64,000 bases of DNA from Bilabrum cf. latius. Its lineage: Eukaryota > Bigyra: Bicosoecida > Bigyra > Bicosoecida. Shown here piece by piece: positions 58,901 to 64,000 of the stretch. Both the position numbers and the translations under genes were made by a program. Under the pieces are notes generated by a model. It ran no database searches. It saw only the letters and a list, made by a program, of their open reading frames with translations, and had not been told where the DNA came from. The stretch's first letter is position 1. Each line of letters begins with the position of its first letter. The stretch lies in assembly GCA_965178125.1 (NCBI GenBank), contig OZ237760.1, positions 124,001 through 188,000 on the forward strand. Direction: 5' to 3'.

Positions 58901-59888
58901 CGGCGGGCGGGCGCACTGGGACGATGACGGCGATGAGGACGATGAGGACGATGGGGCGGCAGCTGGAGGGGGTGATGGCGATGGCGGTGGCGATGGGTTT
59001 GCCACCGTAGCCGTTCTGGCGGGCACTGGAGATCTGCTGGACCAGCGGGCGCAGCGCGTTGCACTCGACGACCCAGCTCTTGCGGACCGGGTGCAGGCAT
59101 CCACGCTTATGGGGGATGCCGGCCGAAGCGCCCGCCAGGCCCTTGTGGTTGCACATGCAGCTGATCGCATGCGGGATGAGAGCGCTGAAGTATTCCACAG
59201 CGACGAACCCAGCCCTGCCATGGCCGAGGCCATGAAGCTGACAGGGGAAGGTGAAGTGCTCGAGCGACGCGCCATGGCAGCATTCATGCGCGCGTCCGTC
59301 GAAATCAACATGCTGGCTGCATCTATGGGGGATAACCCCGCCATGCGCTCGCGGCTGCAGCGGCTCAAGGTGGAGATCGTGCTGAAACAGGCCATCCGGC
59401 ACCACCAGGAAGAATCAGAGGAAGCGGGAGAGGGAGAGGGCGATGGCAGCGATGGCAGTGACAACGATAGCCAAGCTAGCGAAGAGCCCGGTGCCAGTGG
59501 CGAGAACCAGGACGATGACCAGGACGAGTCTGCTGGTGGTGGTGATGGCAGCAGCGGAGCCGAGCGCCCGCCGGACTATCCAACCGCAGCCGAACTCGCA
59601 GGGACTGGGGATCTGCTTCACAGGCGGGTCGAGGCGATCACAGCAGTGGACCCTGAAGCCCGCCGCGTGCTTGCATTGCAGTAGATCCTCGGGTCACCGG
59701 AGAGCGTGGAGCTATTGATGCAGCGGATCGTGCTCGTCACTGCGATCAGGCAGATAGAGGAAGGCGATGGGGGAGCAAGTGGCGGCAGAGGAGGGAATGA
59801 TGGTGGCGGTGGCGGGGATACTGGTGGAGGCAACAACTCGGAGGGCAACGGCGACGATGACGGAGAGGTGCCCTGCAGGCCCTCGTAA
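52993..59888 (+). CDS. vWA / U-box / E2 (UBC) fusion protein
   Basis: A 2,264-residue ubiquitin-system protein combining an E3-type U-box and an E2-type UBC fold. Exon 1 52993-53108 (MSKQPTVTINVQ...), intron 101 nt (GTGAGT...GCAG, phase 2), exon 2 53210-59888. The first ~960 residues are of unknown fold. A vWA domain begins at VVLCVDTSQSM (~965-975, MIDAS DxSxS) and its remaining strands follow only at QEIGLVTFSD (~1,478) and RIVCLSDGVDT (~1,552). Between them sits the U-box (ELRCPLTGRLFRDPV, ~1,175-1,255). UBC (~1,773-1,890): AFKVYPNADDVTYWRATMRGPDDTPYQGG, PPGYP, INVSIQGRVCHAIL with catalytic Cys ~1,854, and WSP. Eight TAGs are read as Gln, including the x of DTSxS and the residue before GRVC. 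It ends at TAA 59886-59888, the only TAA stop found here. Confidence 0.82.
56613..56865 (+). other. U-box domain within the fusion protein
   Basis: EELRCPLTGRLFRDPVRVHSGQVFERQALRKFL matches the U-box core (xxCPIxxxxxxDPVxxxxGxxYER). A C-terminal helical part ends in AVRRWLQEHP. U-boxes recruit E2 enzymes; here an E2 fold is present in the same chain. Confidence 0.85.
58407..58770 (+). other. UBC (E2) domain within the fusion protein
   Basis: The core from EIIKQLRVLH to DDPLDSNLASM has the PPGYP turn and active-site Cys (TGC 58653-58655). The usual HPN before the Cys is changed to HIN (MRHINVS), as in several divergent E2 proteins. TAG 58641-58643 lies within the active-site loop. Confidence 0.85.
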
Positions 59889-60069
59889 TGTGGATCCGGA
59901 TATGGCGTGGTTGACTGCAAGCGGCTGGGCGGGCTGCAGGACGCTTCCTGTTTAGTATCAGGCCCGCACGTCGGTATCCATTCTTGGGTACAGGAACCGC
60001 TTTAGCCACCCAAGTTGTTCCGGTTTACTGTTCTATATTTTGCGTGTGCGTTCGGTACGAAGCAAAACA

Positions 60070-60075
60070 AATAAA
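60070..60075 (+). promoter_or_regulatory. AATAAA polyadenylation-type hexamer
   Basis: 182 bases after the TAA of the fusion gene and 24 bases before the next ATG. This supports the 3' end of the upstream gene lying here. Confidence 0.4.
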
Positions 60076-60098
60076 AACTCGAAAGGAACACATACGGG

Positions 60099-60779
60099 AT
60101 GGTGCTTACATGGACAGCACGTATAGTTGTCGTCGGACTTGCCGGGTTTTCGCCGATGGGAGTACTCCATCACTCCATCTTGCTGCTCGAGAACAGCGGT
60201 TCTGCTGATCGCATTGCGATCGAGTACCATGCCTAGACGTACGAGCCAGTGAAGAATTACTACGCCGAAGAGTTGAATAATGACGTTTTTGTCTACCACG
60301 TCAAGCCGGGTACCGATTTGAGGTAGGTGGCGGGCACTACCAAAGCGTACCCGGTGCCGATTGCTGCTGTGACTCGGGCCGCAGCTCATTTGTCGGCAAG
60401 TGGGACGTTCACCAGTGAATCGTACGATGTCAGTGGTATGCGCTCGTGGAAAGTTACCAATTGCCAGCGTTTTATTGTGACGCTCTGTCGCGCTGTTCCA
60501 GAACTAGCCGACTTACTTGCAGACTACAATGAAGGCTTCAAGACATACACAGGAGATTTTGGCGATCTCGAACAGATAAAGTAGTACCTACCTAAGCGGT
60601 GGCTCGACCTCATCAAGCGCATTGCTGCAACCCGTCCCAAGATCCTAGCCGAGGCGGAAATCGATGCCCTTGAAAGGGAGGGTGAATCTCTTGCAGAACA
60701 GGGACATGGAACATATCAAACCATGGAGATCTTGTACAATAGGCACAGCGGTCGCTTCAATATGCCTGGCAGCGCCTGA
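60099..60779 (+). CDS. small protein with H...NC papain-like (LRAT/NlpC-type) motifs
   Basis: Hypothetical protein of 226 residues, ATG 60099 to TGA 60777-60779, three TAGs read as Gln. The layout suggests a permuted papain-fold protein: an early strand with His (GVLHHSILLL, residues ~21-30), then IAIEYHAQ, and later TNCQRFIVTLC with Cys ~122. LRAT, NlpC/P60-type and PPPDE proteins share a His strand followed by an NC helix. The C-terminal ~80 residues are helical and charged. If correct it could be a thiol hydrolase or acyltransferase, but this is a motif-level guess. A second ATG at 60156 is possible. It converges with the PSMD5-like gene, 142 bp apart. Confidence 0.5.
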
Positions 60780-60921
60780 ACGATGGAAATACAGGCGTAT
60801 TGGGCCGCAAGTTGGTATGCAAAATCAAGCTCGCCCAGCTTCCGATGCATCGAAGCTTGGTTTTGGTTCCACGACTTGTATATACCGATAAACTTACTTG
60901 CTAGCTCATTCGATTCTGCAA

Positions 60922-63900
60922 TCACAAGTGCTCGCTGCTGACGGCCGGCTGCCCCTCGCTACCTCCGGATGCTGCCCCCACGCCAGCCCTCCCTCTCGAC
61001 TCAACGGCAGCGTACAGCGCATCGCCCAGCGCGGCTCGAGCCGCTGCCCCTGTCTCGGGCCCGCTCAGCGCCCGCAGAACAGCCATCCTGGCCTCGGCCA
61101 GAGCCAGACTGGGCAGGGGCACCGGTGCAAGGAGGGCTTCCACGAGCCCTGGGGCTCCAGAGGCGATGGCCAGCTGGCCCCATCCGGTCGCTCTCGGGTC
61201 GGGTTCCCCAGGCGACGATACCGTCGATTGCTCGTTGCTGTCTGTTTGTGCCGGCTGCGCTGCAAGCGCCAGCAACAGGTCGTAGCCGGCCAGCTTGTGG
61301 GCCTCCTCTGGATGCGGCAGCAAGACGTTGTGCGCGAGCGCGGGCAGCGTGGACGTCTGGCCAGCCCTACGGGTCCCATGGTTATCGTGCACCCAGGCCG
61401 TGTACTCCTCCGCTAGCGTCTCAGCCAATGACCGAGGCGGTGCCCCCCTCGGAGCGGTGGATCGCCACTCTTTGCGAGCCTCAGGGGACAGGTCGTCCTC
61501 CCCTCGCTTCCGGCCCGAGGGGAGTCGGCCCCCGCGCCAGCCGCAGTGGATGCCCCAGAACGCACCAGCGAGCATCATGCGGCCGACCAGCTGCGCGCTC
61601 GGCATAATGACCGCGCCGGATGCTCCGGTAGACCTCGCCGAGAGCACGATGATGGCATCGCATGCCGCGCTCTCCTCCGAGCTGCAGGCGAACCCCTGCA
61701 GCTCGAGGAGACTTGCCACCGCCTAGCTAGACGGAGCCAGAGGTGATGATGATGATTGCGCTGCCCCCGCGCTTGTTCTATCCCCTTCTCCCCCCTCCAC
61801 TGCTTCGTCACCGTCACCGTCACCGTCACCGTCACCGTCACCGTCACCGTCACCGTCACCATCATCCATCGCCTTGCTCTCGGTGGCACCTGCCCCAGTG
61901 GCGGCTGCGCGGCCCGAGCTGGCAGCGACCGTCGCACCAGTGGCACGGGCAGCCTCTTCATCGCGGGAGCTGGACACCAGCGCATCCCTCTCTGCCAGCA
62001 GCGCCGTCTGCCTCGTGCTGAGCCCCGCCTCTGCGTCCCCCTTCCTGACACCAGTCAGCGCCACGGACGATGGCGCGGGTGCCGCATCGGTGTCCTGCGG
62101 CGCGTCGGACGTCCCATGGTCCAGCGCCCCCGCACCGGCCTGCAGCACCGCAGCTAGTTGCATCCCAGCCGATTTGGCCAGGACAAGGCCGCGCGATTGT
62201 GCCGCTGCTGCGCCCGCCACATCGCCCCCCTCGCGCAGCAGCTTGGAGCTGGCGGCCATTGCCAGCACAGCATCGGCGCCGGCACGCGCGGGCGGTTCCG
62301 GTACCGCCGATGCTCTTAGCACCCGCGCCAGGCAGCGCGCTGCCGTCTGCCTGAGGTCCGGCTCGGTTCCCGTGGCTGCCTCTGCCACCGCCCCGAGGAG
62401 CCTGGGGAACTTGCGGAGGGCCACTTGGAGGCACCCCGGGTCCTGAGCCATCAGGGAGCAGGCGGCGCCCACCAGCTGTGAGGTGTCCTCTGATGACATC
62501 GAGGCGGATGAGGCGGCGAGGGAGGCCGTGGCTCGAAGCAGAACGGGGACGGCCACTGCTCGCCTGGATAGGGTCACCATATGGGCGGCCTGCGCTATAT
62601 GCGAGTCGCCGCCTGCTGGCGACACTGACTCGCTGCCGGAGGCCCTGACGAGTGCTTCCTCCCCTGCTAGGTGCAGCAGCGACTGCACAACCGTGCAGTG
62701 CACCTTAGAAAGCACCGCAGCGCACTGCACCCCGAGGAACCCGTCGGGATCGCCGAGCCCACCCGCCAGGCCGGGCGTGTCACCGTCTAACTGCCTCATC
62801 TGCTCAACAGATACATGCAGCGCGCCCCGCACGGCGGTTCTCTGCCCTGCACCCAGCTGCCGCAGCATGGACCACTCGGGCAGTGGACCCTCTCCCTCCC
62901 GATTAGCGGGCACAGTGCCGGTCACCGGCCCGAGCGCCATCCCGGCGGCACCCGCCACAGCCCTCAGGCACTTGAGTCCACCCTACCCCTACCCCCCCTC
63001 TTCTCCTTCTCCTTCTACCTTTCCAGTGCTCACTTCGCTCCCCTCCTCCGAGAACAGCACCCGCGCCCCCTCCACAGAGGAAGCGAGAGCGGGCAGGCAG
63101 CCCAGCGCGTTCATTGCCAGGAGCGGGTCACCAAGGGAGCTGTGGCAGAGGGTGAGGAGGGCCCCCGTGGCACCGCTGGCCCGCGCCAGGGAACAAGCCA
63201 GGGGGCACCCTGCCAGGAGGGTTGCGACCAAGTGCGCCCCTCGGACCTGCAGCGAGGACGGGTCATCACCGTCCCCGTCCTCCATCGGAGTGCTGCTGCC
63301 TTGCGCATCATTGCCGGCTGCGCCAGAGCCTGTGCCCGATGGGCCCGAGCCCGGTCCAAATGAGCCGCGAGTCGATATCCCGCAGGCTTGCATGATGGCA
63401 GCGAGAAGGCCACATGCTGCCTTGCTCGCCTTGCTGCCCGCTCGAGCACTTGCTCCGTGCACCAGGAGAGCGAGCGAGAGCGATTCGGCCAAGGCAGCCT
63501 CTACCAGATCCTACCCCGCGAGCGACCGACATAAAGAAGACTGCAGAACGGCAAAGACTGCCTGGAATTCCGATGCATGGGGCTTTGCAGGACCTGCTGC
63601 CAAATTTCCGGCGGGCGCGCTCGTGCTGTCGCTTCCACCCCACAGCGCAGCTGCAGCCGCAGCCGACGCGACGAGCCCAAACCCGGACTCTTTGGAACGC
63701 TGCGCCACGCAGACCTGACGGGCACGCCGAATGATCACGGCGGCTTGGGGCTTGCCGGAATTCGAATCGGCTGCACCGGCACACGAAGCAGCGTAGGCCT
63801 CTCGGTCGTCGCGCCTGCTGGGAGCAAGACACGGCAGGGGACATGTCGGCGGCGCAAGCAAGCGGATCAGTGCCCTCATTGAGGCCATTCTGACCTCGCG

Positions 63901-64000
63901 TTCTATGCTCGCGACACCCGATCTGACTGTGCTCGTTGCGAGCTCGGCTGCGTGGCTTGCGCTTGGATCGACTGCTCCTGCCGCTGAGGCAGCGCTATCG
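60922..64000 (-). CDS. PSMD5: PSMD5/S5b-like proteasome assembly chaperone, 5' end cut by window
   Basis: ARM/HEAT-repeat protein resembling PSMD5, which chaperones assembly of the 19S base. The frame is open from the right edge to TGA 60924-60922 with four TAGs read as Gln, giving over 1,000 residues. Similarity rests on order and pattern. A central repeat (GALLTLCHSSLGDPLLAMNALGCLPALASSVEGARVLF) resembles the PSMD5 ARM region. The C-terminal region (HKLAGYDLLLALAAQ, WGQLAIASGAPGLVEALL, EARMAVLRAL) resembles the conserved PSMD5 end with NQPWAQKLM. A Ser/Asp/Gly insert includes a hexamer repeat coding Asp-Gly. It is roughly twice the human length. The N-terminus and any early introns lie beyond 64000. 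Other ARM proteins are possible. Confidence 0.55.
61806..61860 (+). repeat. (CGTCAC)9 hexamer microsatellite in coding sequence
   Basis: Nine perfect copies plus one base. On the minus strand it encodes alternating Asp-Gly in the PSMD5-like protein. Confidence 0.95.

Noticed and set aside
1-64000. UAG read as leucine, as in some other eukaryotes
   Set aside because: TAG falls in hydrophilic, Gln-rich or Gln-conserved contexts (GGQ, LEQL, ENENQNE), not in hydrophobic cores.
1-64000. Programmed stop-codon readthrough instead of reassignment
   Set aside because: Readthrough affects few genes and usually one site; here nearly every gene needs several to reach its conserved end.
1-64000. Bacterial operons, CRISPR arrays, IS elements
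   Set aside because: Introns, eukaryote-only complexes and flagellar IFT exclude a bacterial origin; no regularly spaced repeats or transposase seen.

Overview
This is nuclear DNA of a flagellated, GC-rich eukaryotic microbe, possibly an alga. The genes have GT-AG introns. They encode an SSU-processome protein, 26S proteasome subunits, an intraflagellar-transport protein, a DREAM/LIN54-type CXC protein and a mitochondrial glutamate dehydrogenase. I saw no rRNA, tRNA, CRISPR array or recognisable transposon.

The main observation is the genetic code. Almost every gene is cut into pieces by in-frame TAG codons (about 100 by hand count). Reading through them restores complete, recognisable proteins. 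At several places where the family residue is known, TAG sits where glutamine is expected: the GGQ motif of an inositol/sugar transporter, the LEQL motif of CIAO2B/MIP18, and runs of alternating Q. TGA ends twelve of the recognised genes and TAA ends one. The best reading is UAG = Gln with UGA and UAA kept as stops. All gene calls below use this code.

Layout. 1-9988, minus strand, tandem: DGAT2 (9988-8213), MMS19 (8042-3201), MPP10 (3037 to beyond the left edge). 10228-14526, plus: RPN3/PSMD3, then an inositol/sugar transporter. 14.7-15.3 kb: one or two small unknown plus-strand ORFs. 15.3-16.1 kb: no gene seen. Minus: CIAO2B (16910-16090) and IFT57 (18712-17094). Plus: CXC/LIN54-like regulator (19033-23473). 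Minus: GDH (25849-23773). Plus: a single 21.9-kb ORF (26385-48287) encoding a ~7,300-residue two-domain class III nucleotide cyclase. Plus: a secreted beta-helix protein (48484-52884), a vWA/U-box/E2 fusion protein (52993-59888), and a small H/NC papain-like protein (60099-60779). Minus: PSMD5-like proteasome chaperone (60922 to beyond the right edge).

Themes. MMS19 and CIAO2B are partners in the cytosolic Fe-S targeting (CIA) complex. RPN3, PSMD5 and the U-box/E2 fusion belong to the ubiquitin-proteasome system. IFT57 and the membrane cyclase fit a motile, signalling flagellate. Twelve introns (88-265 nt) were reconstructed by reading frame and family similarity. All lie near the 5' ends of genes, and the long 3' parts are uninterrupted. 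Everything here comes from reading the sequence; no alignment or search was run.
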